Positions 12,619 through 25,499 of a DNA stretch of 64,000 nt are shown here, piece after piece. Within the stretch, counting starts at the first letter, position 1. Every line of letters begins with the position of its first letter. The stretch covers positions 614,960,755 to 615,024,754 of the forward strand of contig NC_081409.1 in assembly GCF_030272615.1 (NCBI RefSeq). The letters are read 5' to 3'. Under the pieces are notes generated by a model, which searched no databases, had not been told where the DNA came from, and saw only the letters and a list, made by a program, of their open reading frames with translations. The DNA is from Cryptomeria japonica. Its lineage: Eukaryota > Streptophyta > Pinopsida > Cupressales > Cupressaceae. The translations under genes were made by a program, and so were the position numbers.

Positions 12619-13343
12619 AGCGGGAGTATGTATGTTCATACTTCCGGCAAAGTACAAGGAAACAACATTGAAAAACTTTCACCACGTCAAGGAGGCAAGA
12701 TACACCAAGCCCCTAGTGGACTAAGGATCTTACGACTTCGATTGACAAAGTAAAAGGGAAGATCACGAGGGAGAACCATGACTGTTAGTAGTAAGGTTCC
12801 CTCACTATGAGTCATGCAAGAAAGATATCAAAAATTTTCAAGGCAAAGCTAAATTTGTCAAGAAATTTTCAAGTATCTTGAAAAGATATGAACGGGATGT
12901 ATGCCCCCCTACGTTAAAGTGATCGCACACGCCTCACCGGCGGTGATTGCTTTAAGGTAGTGATACATATAAGAAAAGAGAAAGGAAAGGAGCACGTTAT
13001 CACAAGGATTTAGCCCCCAAGTGTGAGATAAGCCCAAGGATAATAGACACAAAACACAAAGCACGAGGTGACTTCACTTTCCTCGAGGTCAGTATGCTGT
13101 ATGATAATTCATGTATATCATATGTATGTATGCATAATTGTTCTTCATTCCCCAATCAAGGAAGGTCACCTAGAAGAAGGGAACACATGTGTCTTTTGAG
13201 TCAACATGAGAGAGATCGAGAGATCTCAATGCTTTGCATCGTCCTCAAGTAGACAACACTAAGGACAACAAATAGAAGAATGAGAATAACGTATAGAAGA
13301 AGCAACACAAGAGAGGAGGAGAGAATCTGCTATGCTAATGTAT

Positions 13344-16300
13344 CTAGTCTAGCACGTCATCTACCCCCCAATCTTGCTGATCAATGTTTTGGGAAGGCAG
13401 GGAACACGCTAGAGGAGGAACATTCAACACAGCAGATGGAGCTATCACAAGATCCAAACAAGGGCTATGTTCATGTTCCAAGCCACGTTGTTCTTGTCTA
13501 GGAGCTAGGATAAGTGCTTTAGAAAATTCATTAGATAAATGGTTATCAATATCAACAAGTTCATATTCACTATCAGAAGCAAGAGAAGTAACATTTTCAT
13601 CATGAATAACATTTTCATCTATATCATCATCAAGATTTATAAAAATAGGATCTTTAACTCGCACAGGATCAAGACCATCATGCATCTTATGTTTAGGAGA
13701 TTTCGGCTCAATCGTCGGCTGAGGAGAAAATGGAATAATGCTTGTTGAAGGTGTTTTTGGAGATTGCAAAGTTTGATCTCTAAGACGACGCTTTCGTCGG
13801 TGTTCACATGTAGAACGATTTCGTCTAGTCTTAGTAGGAAGTGAAGAAGATTGAGGAGGAGGAATGTTCTCAACCTTATCACTTGGGTGTTTAGGTTGTG
13901 GTCTCTTAGGCTGGATAATAGGAGAAGAAGAAGGTCTCTTCTCTCTATAAAAAGAAGGAGGAGGAACTGCTCCATATAAAGGAGGAATTTTTGGTTTAGG
14001 AAGAAGACCAAGTCCATCATGACGAGGAGGTATAGGTCTACTTTTAGGAAGTTTATTAGGTATAGACATAGTCACATCCATAGGGATGGGTTGGGAATCT
14101 TCTTGAGGAAAGACATTAGTTTTATCTTTCAAAGGAAGAACTTTCTTCTCAAGAATGATAGGAATGTCAAGTTTGGGTGTTCTAGGTTCACTTAGAGATA
14201 GGATCATATCTTTTTTCCACTTTTGATAAGATTTGAAAAGATGATCACTTCGCGGAGGAAGAGATTGGAATTGTTTAAGCCAAAAGTAATCAATAGGAAC
14301 GCTAGAAGTTCTTTCAGCTGGTTTAAAGAGACTATGATTGACAGTAACAACTTCACCATTATGGGGAAATTTCAAACACTTGTGAATAGGAGAAGCAATA
14401 GCTTTCATGGAAGATAGCCAAGGATAGCCAAGCTTCACACGAAATTGTTCGGAAGATGGAATAATAGCAAAGTTCACATCAAGGGATTTGTTATGGACCT
14501 CAATAGGCAATGTAATAGAACCAATTGCAGCAGAAGAAAATGCATCAAATAGTTTCACAATCACATTTGTTTTGTCATATATCACTTGATTCAATTGCAA
14601 AGTAAAAAGGAATTCTTCAGTAATGACATTAACCATGCAAGAAGGATCAATAAGCACTCCACGACAAGGTGTATTTTTGACTTTTGCAACTATATATAAA
14701 GGACCATCAGGTGCCCTGATAGTTTCACTAGAATCAAAGGTGATGGAAGGTTCTTTAGGGTTTTCTTGCTGCTCTACAAAGTTAATCACATTCGGAGTCA
14801 TAGACACAAGACCATCAGATGAAAGAGAGGAATCATTAGCCTCAATCGCATTAGAGGTATGAGAAGAATGAGAAGGTAATGGATCAGTGAAAATCTGAAG
14901 ATTTTGATTAGGAGGAGCTACAGATGTATTGCCTTTATCATTCACTCCAGAAACAGAAATAGTATTATTATCAATCAAATCTTGAATTTTACCCTTTAAA
15001 GAAAAACATTTTTCAGTATCATGCCCAGGCTGACGATGAAATTGACAAAAAGCTTTGTTATCAAAACAAGGTGAAGTAATCTTTGCAGGATCAATTTGCC
15101 TTATAGGAGGAAGAGTAAGCACATTTTGTTCCAATAACTTATTCATAATACTATGCAATGATTCATTCAAAGGAGTATACTTTCTTTCTTTCTTGAAAAA
15201 TTTAGAAATAGGAGGCACACTTGATGCTGCATTCACATTGTTGTTGATGATGTTTTCATTGAATTTGATGGAATCTCTATTCGGTTTAAACTTCCCAAAT
15301 GGTTGTTGACTGCTATCACCCTTATCACTCGGAGCCATAGGATGTGATTGTTCCATTTGACTCACAGTCAGTTGATAATTGTGAAGAGTTGCACACAACT
15401 GTTGGAAAGAAGTAAACTCAGAAAACAGAAGTTTGTCTCGAATATCTTTTTGTAAATTAGAAATAAAGATTCTTTGAATATCATTGTCAGGCACTGGAAA
15501 AGAAATTTGAGCATACAAATGCTTATATCTACCAATGAAATCAGTCACTTTCTCTTTAACACCTTGTTTACAATGCATTAAATCAATCAAAGTAACTTTA
15601 GGACTTATATTGTTTTGAAATTGTTGAATAAAAGCATTTGCAAGTTGTTCGAAAGAAGTAATAGAATAGGAAGGCAACGAGCAATACCATTGTAGGGCTT
15701 TATCTCTTAATGTTCTAGTAAACAATTTTGCAAGCAACCTTTGGTCATAAGCAAAATCGGTACAAATTGTTTGAAAAGTCTTAACATGTGTTAGAGGATC
15801 ACCTTTACCATTATAAAGCTCCAAATGCGGAATTTCAACATGTTTAGGAGGGATAGCTCGAACAATGTCAAGAGAAAGTGGGCTCACAACATCAAATGTG
15901 GGCACACTAAACTTAGATTGATTCATAGAGGCAATTTGTTGCTGTAAAGAAGAGACAGTTTGTGCAAGATTGTTAATGGTCGCTTCAGTCGAAGAATTCA
16001 TATTAGATGTGTTAGATTGAGATGGAGGTGTTATGTTATTGAAAGAAGGTAAAGAGTAAGGTGGTGGGACCCTATGATAATTAGTCATAGGAGATGATTG
16101 GACAGGAGGAACACTACAAGGAGGAATGGAATGATTGAATGAATTGCCCCCTTGCGTCATGTTCATTTGTGGAGATGTAATAGGAATACTCATTGAAGGA
16201 ATGAATGAAGAAGTTGGATTGAATGAAGGAAGAGGGTTAATTGAAGAAGAGGGAGGATTGCCCCCATGACTGGTGGTCATAGGAGGAATATCTTGTATAG

Positions 16301-16784
16301 AAGTAGCCATTATGTTTGATGTAAAGGTAGGTATGCTAGCAATAGAAGTCGTCAAAGGAATAGAATGATTGTCTTGAGTAGGAGGTTGTATATAACCTAA
16401 GGTTTCGGCACAACTTTTCATAGGCATCACATTTGAATCCACAATGTGTGCAATACCACGCAAAATATCAATTCCATTCTTATCACTTCGAAGCATACGT
16501 TTTAGACCCTCAATTAAAGGAAGAGCTTCACTATCGGGGTATTCACGAGACATCCATTGTCGAAAATCATCAAATTGGTTATCCAATTTTGAAAGTTGTT
16601 CTTCAGAAAACTCATGGAGAGCTTCTTCATCATTAGGAGGATTAGAGGAATTACCCATGTCCTCATTAAAAAGGCCATTCAAATTAGGTTCCATCTCCTC
16701 AGTAATTAAACCTCGGAAAGACTTAATTCTACGGCTTCGTCTAACGGGAATAGTGTAAGTAGGGCTTATTGTTGTAAAACTCAT
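13344..16784 (-). CDS. Gag polyprotein with retropepsin-like C-terminal domain (1146 aa)
   Basis: This is the only long intact frame in the window. Residues about 1-300 are low-complexity, rich in Pro, Ser, Asn and Met. About 320-500 is a retrotransposon Gag domain (LYNGKGDPLTHVKTF, then ALQWYCSLP, AFIQQF and FIGRYKHL). It should form the particle that packages element RNA. At about 579-593 a single knuckle-like motif reads CQFHRQPGHDTEKC. About 690-800 resembles a retropepsin, but the active site reads LIDPSCMVNVI. The aspartate is kept, while the usual D-(S/T/G)-G-(A/S) loop is replaced by D-P-S-C, so catalysis is doubtful. The rest is basic and proline-rich, then acidic. The start is the first ATG after the leader. 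It stops cleanly with no pol frame overlapping or following. Tat/Ogre-like Gag is the closest family I can name. Confidence 0.88.
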   Translation of the reverse strand: MSFTTISPTYTIPVRRSRRIKSFRGLITEEMEPNLNGLFNEDMGNSSNPPNDEEALHEFSEEQLSKLDNQFDDFRQWMSREYPDSEALPLIEGLKRMLRSDKNGIDILRGIAHIVDSNVMPMKSCAETLGYIQPPTQDNHSIPLTTSIASIPTFTSNIMATSIQDIPPMTTSHGGNPPSSSINPLPSFNPTSSFIPSMSIPITSPQMNMTQGGNSFNHSIPPCSVPPVQSSPMTNYHRVPPPYSLPSFNNITPPSQSNTSNMNSSTEATINNLAQTVSSLQQQIASMNQSKFSVPTFDVVSPLSLDIVRAIPPKHVEIPHLELYNGKGDPLTHVKTFQTICTDFAYDQRLLAKLFTRTLRDKALQWYCSLPSYSITSFEQLANAFIQQFQNNISPKVTLIDLMHCKQGVKEKVTDFIGRYKHLYAQISFPVPDNDIQRIFISNLQKDIRDKLLFSEFTSFQQLCATLHNYQLTVSQMEQSHPMAPSDKGDSSQQPFGKFKPNRDSIKFNENIINNNVNAASSVPPISKFFKKERKYTPLNESLHSIMNKLLEQNVLTLPPIRQIDPAKITSPCFDNKAFCQFHRQPGHDTEKCFSLKGKIQDLIDNNTISVSGVNDKGNTSVAPPNQNLQIFTDPLPSHSSHTSNAIEANDSSLSSDGLVSMTPNVINFVEQQENPKEPSITFDSSETIRAPDGPLYIVAKVKNTPCRGVLIDPSCMVNVITEEFLFTLQLNQVIYDKTNVIVKLFDAFSSAAIGSITLPIEVHNKSLDVNFAIIPSSEQFRVKLGYPWLSSMKAIASPIHKCLKFPHNGEVVTVNHSLFKPAERTSSVPIDYFWLKQFQSLPPRSDHLFKSYQKWKKDMILSLSEPRTPKLDIPIILEKKVLPLKDKTNVFPQEDSQPIPMDVTMSIPNKLPKSRPIPPRHDGLGLLPKPKIPPLYGAVPPPSFYREKRPSSSPIIQPKRPQPKHPSDKVENIPPPQSSSLPTKTRRNRSTCEHRRKRRLRDQTLQSPKTPSTSIIPFSPQPTIEPKSPKHKMHDGLDPVRVKDPIFINLDDDIDENVIHDENVTSLASDSEYELVDIDNHLSNEFSKALILAPRQEQRGLEHEHSPCLDLVIAPSAVLNVPPLACSLPSQNIDQQDWGVDDVLD

Positions 16785-16834
16785 GCACTAGAAAGGAAGA
16801 GGAAATTTTGAATTTAGAGGTAGCAATTTTCAGT

Positions 16835-16990
16835 AAAATCAGCCAACCTTCTGGATTTAAGCTGTTAAATGCAATCACGACAATCTCCCGAAATTTCGAA
16901 AAAAATGTCCAGGACCGTGGCGCTCAGAGTGCAACACGGTCCTTGCAACTTTTTTCGAAATTTGCAGGGATGAAAGGTATGATGATTTTA
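16835..16990. repeat. Leader repeat copy 1
   Basis: About 155 bp share sequence with 17458-17612: AAAATCAGCC start, a CGAAATTTCG core, GGCGCTC..AGTGCA, then CAACTTTTTT and CAGGGATGAAAG. Both copies lie in the 5' leader, upstream of the Gag ORF on the minus strand. Each contains a GGCGCTC word like those in the LTR. Confidence 0.7.
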
Positions 16991-17457
16991 GAGCTAATCT
17001 GAAAAAATTGAGTGGTTTTACGATCTGTAGATAGGCCAAATTAAAGTTGCAATCTCAAAATTGAACCCTACCCAGATTGTCGAAAAATGCAAAATTTGAA
17101 TTTTGAAAAAGAGAGGGAAACTGAAATTTTGAATTTTATGATTTTAGAGGGAATGTCAAAAGCAATGCAAGTTTTGAAATTCAAAAGTTGACTCAATTTC
17201 ACGCAAAATTCAATTCTGAAAGCGGAAATTAAAGTTGTTGTAATTAAGCACTTAATTTCAAAAGTCACAAATTGTAAGAATTTGAATAAAGCACTTAAAT
17301 TTCGAATGAATGCAAACACACTTTTCAGATTTAGGACAGTAAGAACACAATTTTGACACAAAATTTCAATTTCGATGATTTTTGAATGTTTAGAAGCCTT
17401 AATCCAAGCAATCACAAGACCAACTTTGACTGTAATTTTGAAAGTGTTAGATTTGAT

Positions 17458-17612
17458 AAAATCAGCCAAAATTCTGGATTTTAGCAGGAAAATATAGTAA
17501 GATCTAGCTCCCGAAATTTCGGAAAAAATGTTGGGGACGATGGCGCTCGGAGTGCACACGGTCCTCGCAACTTTTTTCTAAATTTTCAGGGATGAAAGAT
17601 ATTGTGATTTTA
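17458..17612. repeat. Leader repeat copy 2
   Basis: Direct-repeat partner of 16835-16990, separated by about 470 bp. Differences are scattered, so the duplication is older than this insertion. Confidence 0.7.
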
Positions 17613-17928
17613 TTGCGGAATCCAAAGTTACAGCTGATTTGGAAATGTTTTGATCAGTGAAATTGTCGGACAAAGGTTGAATCAAGAGGGTTTTAACACT
17701 TAACCACTTAATTTTCAAAATTAAAGCATAGATATGAATGGATAATTTGTAATAGAAGGGCAGATCTGAAACAAGCATTAACATTTAGACATTTCACAAG
17801 TTCAATTACTAAAAAGAAAATTTAGGGTTTTTTATGCAATCACCTCTAAAATTTTGCAAAAGATCAAACATGGAAATGTAATCAAGGAATCCAATTTTCA
17901 GATCTAACCATGAATAATCAGAAAGGAT

Positions 17929-17947
17929 GTTCACGTCGGGTTCACCA
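17929..17947 (-). other. Candidate primer-binding site of the Gag-only element
   Basis: On the minus strand, three bases after the LTR end, it reads TGGTGAACCCGACGTGAAC. It starts with TGG as expected for pairing with a tRNA 3' CCA end. I cannot name the tRNA with confidence. Confidence 0.5.
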
Positions 17948-17950
17948 AAA

Positions 17951-19177
17951 TGTAAAGCAGAAAATCGCGATCGAACCCTAGTTGCTCTCCCCTCTTCCAA
18001 CTCCAAGGAGAGAGAAGGGAGGTCGCTCTAGGGTTGATGGTTTTCACTTAGGGGAGAGACTTTACATTCAAAAGAGGGGTTGAAACCCACAAGATCCAAT
18101 CCCACGCAATGCAAGATTGGATGCTAAATGAGTTTCAAGGGTTAAGAAAGCAAGGCTACCCTCTTTTGTAAAGAATGTTGATAGAAGAATTAAGCTAGGA
18201 ATGCATAGAAAGTGAGAAAGATTCGCTTATAAACTGAGATAGGTATACAGTATGAAGCTGCAGACCTGGAATTAGCAGTAAAATGTCGATATGGCGCTGT
18301 CCTACAAATTTGAGCAAAAGTTGTCGAGACGATGGCGCCCGAGCGCCACAGTCCTCCAAAAAATCCGCGAAACGAAGGGGGATCTGTTCGTCTCTGCACA
18401 AGGATTCCAGATCTTCAATTTCAGCCGCGTACCTGCAACCTACACACAGAAAAGCGAAGACGATTGGGGGGTTAGGGATTAGGGGTTTGCCTTTAGGTCA
18501 AACCCCAGTTTTGGAATTAACCAAGAAATGAGCAAGTGCTATAAATGTAAATGACTGTAAAACAAGTACTAATACCTTGTTGTAAGGATGTTTGTATCCT
18601 TATGTGCGAAGTTATAGATGTTGTATGTTGTATGTTGTAGTAGTATGTAGTAAGTGATCTCCTCTTCAATGGTTGAATCCTTGTCTTGAATGCAACACTT
18701 AGCCTTGAATGGAGACTTGAAATGATCAATTGCTTGAAGGAATGCTTGAATGCTTGAATGCTTGAGTATAGTTTCCACGCTTTTTCCATCATATCGAATG
18801 AAAGAGGAAAATGTAGTTTATATACTTGTCAATTAGGGCTGATAGACTGATTTTCTCGACCTTAGGCCGACCAGGAAAGTTAATTTTCCAATTTGCAAAC
18901 ATAAAGACCCGAAGTCCAAAAGAGACCGGGCCCAAAATAGGACCCAGGGACCAGGGCGCTGGGCGCCCTGGTCCTGATTGACTAGGGCGCTGGGCGCTCT
19001 GGTCCCACCTCCCGGGACAGCAGGGTGCAAAGGAGGTTCAGGCCAGGGTGCTTGAAAATGCAGTTTTTGGTGTCATAATCAGGTTTCGGGGTCTCCATTC
19101 AGGTTCCGTGTTGCGTCGCCATCATGAAGACCGAAATGCAGTCGAAATTGCAAGTGTCACAATTTTAGGACGCTACA
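17951..19177 (-). repeat. 5' LTR of the Gag-only element
   Basis: It is 1227 bp, with the same ends as 11307-12603. Its hairpin minisatellite (18948-19015) has about two units. GGCGCCCGAGCGCC near 18333 is a further GC-rich palindrome-like site; its counterpart lies near 11690. Confidence 0.9.
18948..19015. repeat. 31 bp hairpin minisatellite in the 5' LTR, about two units
   Basis: The first unit is a perfect ACCAGGGCGC / GCGCCCTGGT inverted repeat with a TGG spacer. The copy number is two fewer than in the partner LTR. Confidence 0.85.
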
Positions 19178-19182
19178 GGTAA
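19178..19182. repeat. Target-site duplication ggtaa (right)
   Basis: Exact partner of 11302-11306. Confidence 0.9.
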
Positions 19183-20734
19183 TACAAGATAAGGTCCTAG
19201 AATTCAATTTAATTATGATAAATTTTTGTCTTGTCCCTTTAACACACACACACACACACATTGTTGTTATATACATAGGTAAAATGAAATTTTGGTATTG
19301 AGATGTCAAGTACAACTTGATGACATGGATGACATAGATACGACTTGGTGAGTACATTAGACTGAATAAAATACATTTAAATTTTTGTAGCATAAATTGA
19401 ACTTTACTTTTAAATATATATTTTTAATGACATTTGAACATTCTTTTTTTTTTGTAGGACCCCTAGAAGAACATACGTGCATTGATATAATTTTGGTTTC
19501 ATAAACAACATTTTATTCGTCTACTTTTGTTAAATAGATAAACTATGTACATTGGCCCTATGTTTACTAATTGATGATGATAGTTTTTTATGTTGATAGT
19601 TATTTTCTCGTGTCAATTCATGTAACTTCATTCAATATTAATAAATTGATGTTTGTTTATATATATGTATGTATATGTCCTACTCTGATCTAGTTCTCGT
19701 AAAATCAAGTCATCTTGTCAATTACATGAACAAATAAGTACATAATAATGAATGATAACAAGTCTATGTTATAAGTCCACCATAGTACTCATTTTGCATA
19801 TTATTATTTCAATTGTAAAAATGAGCCATTCAATTATTTAGGATATATATTCTTTTTAAATTACATCATTTAGTGAACTATTCAACAACTTCATCCTATC
19901 TTTTCATATTCTAATTTTATTGCTCCCAAAAATGTCAATTTTAAAGGCTAATTGTTTTCCATCACTATTTATGCTAAACCAATATAGATCTAGCATTTAA
20001 GATTTTGTGTTCAATGACAAGTTCAAAAGTTATTGGTAATTATTCAAATTAGATTGAAAAGAAGAATGAACGAATTATTTTTTATTACATCCACGTCAAT
20101 AGATATAACATTATCATAAGCATTTACATATATGTCATGTGTGTCTTTAATTTATATGTATATTAGAAAACAGATTTGGCTTAATGCCAACAATGTGTCA
20201 TGATTTTTCTACACAATAAATTCCCAACAAATAGTTGAGTATTCCTTATCTATCACATTTTTAATTATCATTCTAATCTCTTTTAATAAGTTTAGAGTTT
20301 ATATTGCATTGTTTGTTCTATTATTTTACTATACAAAATTGATGAGCTTTATGTGAACATGCAAGATTTAAAACTACCTATCACATTGTTCTAGGTTACT
20401 TTTTTTCTCCACTCATAGTTAATTGAATTTTATTTTATTTCTATAAAATTTCATAACTATTATATTTTTCATCAAACTATGCTTGTCTTGTACAAGTAAA
20501 GTGCGAAAAATTCATACCGGAGGGCACCAAATCACATAACAACTGATGATATATATAATCACATAACAAGTCCTGATATCGTAATAACAAGGAAATGACA
20601 TAATAACAAGTCCTAGTCCAAATAATATAACAAGTTCTGATAAAATAATAACAAGGAAATGACACAATAACAAGTGTCATCATTAAAAGTCCATAATATA
20701 ATAACATAACATGTTCTAACATATATAATCTAAG
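19183..20734. other. AT-rich non-coding DNA
   Basis: This continues the 3' flank of the transposase-like gene. It holds a (CA)10-type microsatellite at about 19241-19260 and the second copy of the TCAAGTACAACTT word. Near 20560-20680 the phrase ATAATAACAAG(G/T) with variants repeats several times. I see no gene. Confidence 0.3.
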
Positions 20735-21999
20735 AGCTCTCGTGCATTTGATCTATAGTCCTCTTCTCTCCATGCAAATATGATTGAGATGCATCATCCT
20801 GCTAGATGTGCTCCTGAGATGCACCATCATGTGTGTCTGCAATATCAGTGCCTGCACCCTCTTGTACTTTATTAAAAGATAACATGCAAAGAAGTTATGT
20901 GTGTTTAATTCAAATGATTTGCATAATTCACTTATAAAGTAATTAAATAATGAACATTTAAAATAAATTACCATATGACCGTGCTCTGTAATGCCCTCAG
21001 TGGTACGAGGAGGTCCACTCTCACGAACAAAAAAAGTGGTTGCAGTCAAGTCCTGTATAAAAAAACATTACATCAATTTTGATAATCCCTATAAAAGACA
21101 CGTACACAATAGACAAATTAGAATTTATTTTTTTAATTATGACCTCAAATGACAATGTCAATGGTTGCATTTAGCTCAATCCAGTAGTCATACCAAGAGT
21201 GATAGTGGTGTCGACCTGAACAACATATATAAAGAACGAATCAAACTTGTATATACATAAATTAAAAAGAATATAATGAGAAGGAGTTTATGGAAGAAAA
21301 TCATACATATGGTGTTTGATGTGCAGCCAAAGTCACTGATGGGTGAGGACATACACATGATGCATCATCAGACAACCCAAAAGCCTACAATTGCAAAAAA
21401 TAGGCATGAATAAGAGTTGTACATAAATTAGTAAGCATATAAACACTCAAAATTAATGGATAAAAAACATATTAGGGGTATATGAGGTTGAGCCTCAATG
21501 ATCGATGGGCCAGGGTGCAAAGAACTACCAACCTCAGTGTTACCCTAAACACCCTACAAAATTGAAAAAAAAAATCATACGCATTATTAAATTCAAGTTT
21601 TAATTGTTTATTTTAAATGTACTTCAATGTATCTAGATGAAAGTGCATACGGTAAATGGGGCACCGACATCTCGAGGTAAGATGACGGGGCTCCCTCCAT
21701 GACGTGGTATGAACCCTCCTTTGTTCAGAAAAATTGACTTGTGTTATGGTTCATATGTGTATATATATTGAATTTAATATTGCACTGTAAATTATATAAA
21801 TAAATTTTGTACCTCTGTAGGATGATCATCGCCTGCGCATAGGAGATTAACATATGAAGAGATGACATCATCATCTACACCCTCGCCAAGATCATCATAT
21901 CCACCATGGGCCGCATCAGCATTGACAAGATCACCATCTCCTCCATGGGAAGAGAGAGAGAGATAGAATGGGGGAGAGAGAGAAAAGAGGATAGAGTTC

Positions 22000-22000
<1 letters not shown>
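20735..22000 (-). pseudogene. Exon-like islands of an unidentified gene
   Basis: Reading the minus strand, several short protein-like islands are separated by AT-rich, intron-like gaps. An acidic island (GGYDDLGEGVDDD, about 21950-21820) is followed by GT. It is followed by GGFIPRHGGSPVILPRDVGAP (about 21720-21655, followed by GTATGC). Later ones are GNTEVGSSLHPGPSIIEAQP (about 21545-21485), DDASCVCPHPSVTLAAHQTP (about 21375-21310) and DLTATTFFVRESGPPRTTEG (about 21050-20990). Their composition differs from the surrounding DNA. I could not chain them into one continuous frame, and one contains a stop. I do not recognise the protein. It faces the transposase-like gene and could be a second gene of the same element. 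Confidence 0.3.
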
Positions 22001-22056
<56 letters not shown>

Positions 22057-22122
22057 AAGAGAGTAGCTAATGAGAGAGGGAGAGAGAGAAAAGAGGAGAG
22101 AGTTCATAGAGAGAGTGAGTGA

Positions 22123-22208
<86 letters not shown>

Positions 22209-22269
22209 GTGAGATAGAAAGAGAGTAGGTAATGAGAGAGAGTGAGCGAGATAGAGAGAGAGTGTGAAT

Positions 22270-22272
<3 letters not shown>
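21946..22272. repeat. (GA)n / (GT)n compound microsatellite
   Basis: Long pure (GA) runs at about 22000-22050 and 22143-22205 flank a (GT) run at 22123-22143. Apparent minus-strand frames rich in Ser-Leu are artefacts of the repeat. Confidence 0.95.
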
Positions 22273-23430
<1,158 letters not shown>

Positions 23431-23459
23431 GTCCTAGAGAGAGAGAAAGAAAGGGTAAT

Positions 23460-23790
<331 letters not shown>

Positions 23791-24054
23791 TTAACTATTT
23801 TTTATTTTTCATGTTTTCTACAATATTTGAAAACTAAAAACAACTATTTTAAACATAAAATTGCATTATTTTTTTACAGTATTAAACAAAAGCATAACTT
23901 TTCAAACTTAAAAATTTTAACCTACTCGCTACAATTAAAAAATGACAATAAATTAACATGTTTTAGAAAAATGATAATAAAAAATGAAAAAAATATAAAA
24001 AAACAAAGGTATGTACCTGTAATGAGGAAAAAAATGGTCTGGGGGGTCGGCTAG

Positions 24055-24215
24055 CAAGCTGAAAACGGGCACCCGTGCTTCTTGAAATCGCCTACCTATT
24101 TTTTACAAATTGGGTGCACGTTTCTGAAAACGTGCGCCTGTTTTATTCATGACTCAGGCGCCCGAAGCAAAATGAGCGTCCGATTTGTAAAAATCGGGCA
24201 CCCATTTCTAGGTGG
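24055..24215. repeat. Second GGGCACCC-type palindromic cassette
   Basis: It contains AAAACGGGCACCCGTG, AAACGTGCGCCTGTTTT, GAAGCAAAATG and AATCGGGCACCCATTT. It is similar in word content and partly in order to 7615-7805. It sits on the far side of the transposase-like region and of the exon-like islands. Confidence 0.5.
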
Positions 24216-24286
24216 TAATTTTCCCAACCTACAGATTTCCGCGGGATTGAGACCCAACTTTGAACTCTTACCCAATATATTATCAT

Positions 24287-24291
24287 AATTT
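24287..24291. repeat. Target-site duplication aattt (left) of the Copia element
   Basis: It matches aattt at 59664-59668 exactly, over 35 kb away, and defines the outer limits of the nest. Confidence 0.85.
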
Positions 24292-25271
24292 TGTTGAATA
24301 TCCCGACAACTAAGAGTGGGGGTGAATTAGTTGATTACCCAAAACAACTACTTTTATTCTTTTCACCTCCAGATCCAAACTAACAAAATTAATTAACACA
24401 GGTATAGTATGAAAGAAGAAACATACAACAGATCACACAATGAACACAAAATATGACATGGAAAACCCAAGAAGGGAAAAACCATAGAGAATGTTAGTTC
24501 TCAATAAAAACACTAGTTAAGGTGACAACGATTAAGGTGATTTTTACAAATGGTGACTCACTACCAGAATGCTCACTACCCAGAAAAAGGCTCATCGTAG
24601 AAGAAAGAGAGAAAGAAAGAATCCACCTCTCAAACACAATCTACAAAATTGGACTGCTTTCGATCCCTCAATACCAACACACTCTCACATATCACTAACA
24701 ATCAAATCTTTCCTTTCCAGACTCACATATCTTCAAAACAATGTCACACATTTTCTATATCTAACACAATCAGATCATCCTCATATATATGCTATCTTCT
24801 GAGAAGCATGGTCTTGCAAGTCAGCCAAGATAGGAATCTAAAATAGGTCAATACTAAACATTTTGGTGGTGGAAAGGAACAAGTAGTAGACAACACCACA
24901 TCAACGAACAGATCAACATGTTACACCCATTATAAATTTTGGACCCAAGAATCATGATACACATGCTACACCACAAGTCACTGCACATCCTTGAATTCCA
25001 GACTTAATCTGGACCCAAACACCATCACCCAAAGAAACAAGAACAAAAATAGGAATAAGATTCATACTAATATCATTGATCAACACCATATCCAACAACC
25101 TAAATTTTTTGGATCACCAACACATCTTCTAGAACATCAAAGATTATGGGAACACATATTCTAGATCACCAATATCAAGAACAACAAAGACAACAATGCC
25201 AACCAATATATTGAAATCAATGACAACTACTTAACAACACCATCTCATTCACAATAATCACATCCACAACA
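24292..25271 (-). repeat. 3' LTR of the Copia element
   Basis: It is 980 bp. Read on the minus strand it begins TGTTGTGGATG and ends TATTCAACA. The typical plant Copia tract AAAGGGGGAGA lies just before it (25272-25284 region). It contains the conserved CTTCTTGGGTTTTCC and CACCCCCACTCTTAG landmarks near its 3' end. Confidence 0.85.
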
Positions 25272-25499
25272 ATCTCCCCCTTTGTCACTGATGGCAACAT
25301 CTATCAACAACAAACATAAAACAATCTCTACACTACAAAACAAACATTTGAAACTCTCAAGATCTCTCCCCCTTTGACATCAATGACAAAGGTGGGCATA
25401 ACCCCCCCTATGAAAATTACTCCTTCTCCCTATAGAGGAAGCAACCTAGCATCAATCTAGATAAAAATATGCAATCTCCTCATTGGACCAATACAAATC

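Larger units (their letters stand above)
11307..19177 (-). mobile_element. Complete non-autonomous Gypsy-type element, Gag-only (TR-GAG-like)
   Basis: It is 7871 bp long and flanked by the 5 bp duplication ggtaa. Read on the minus strand the LTRs begin TGTAGCGTCC and end GCTTTACA. Order on that strand: LTR, a primer-site-like sequence, about 1.17 kb of leader, one 1146-codon Gag/protease-like ORF, about 0.7 kb of non-coding DNA, a polypurine tract, LTR. There is no trace of reverse transcriptase, RNase H or integrase in 5.3 kb of internal sequence. Mobility must therefore have depended on another element. The two LTRs differ by roughly two dozen substitutions by eye (about 2%), mostly transitions, plus 70 bp of repeat-number change, so this is one of the younger insertions here. 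It interrupts the 3' flank of the transposase-like gene. Confidence 0.9.

Noticed and set aside
13280-16758. Plus-strand frames across the Gag ORF
   Set aside because: They are antisense shadows of the 1146-codon minus-strand ORF.
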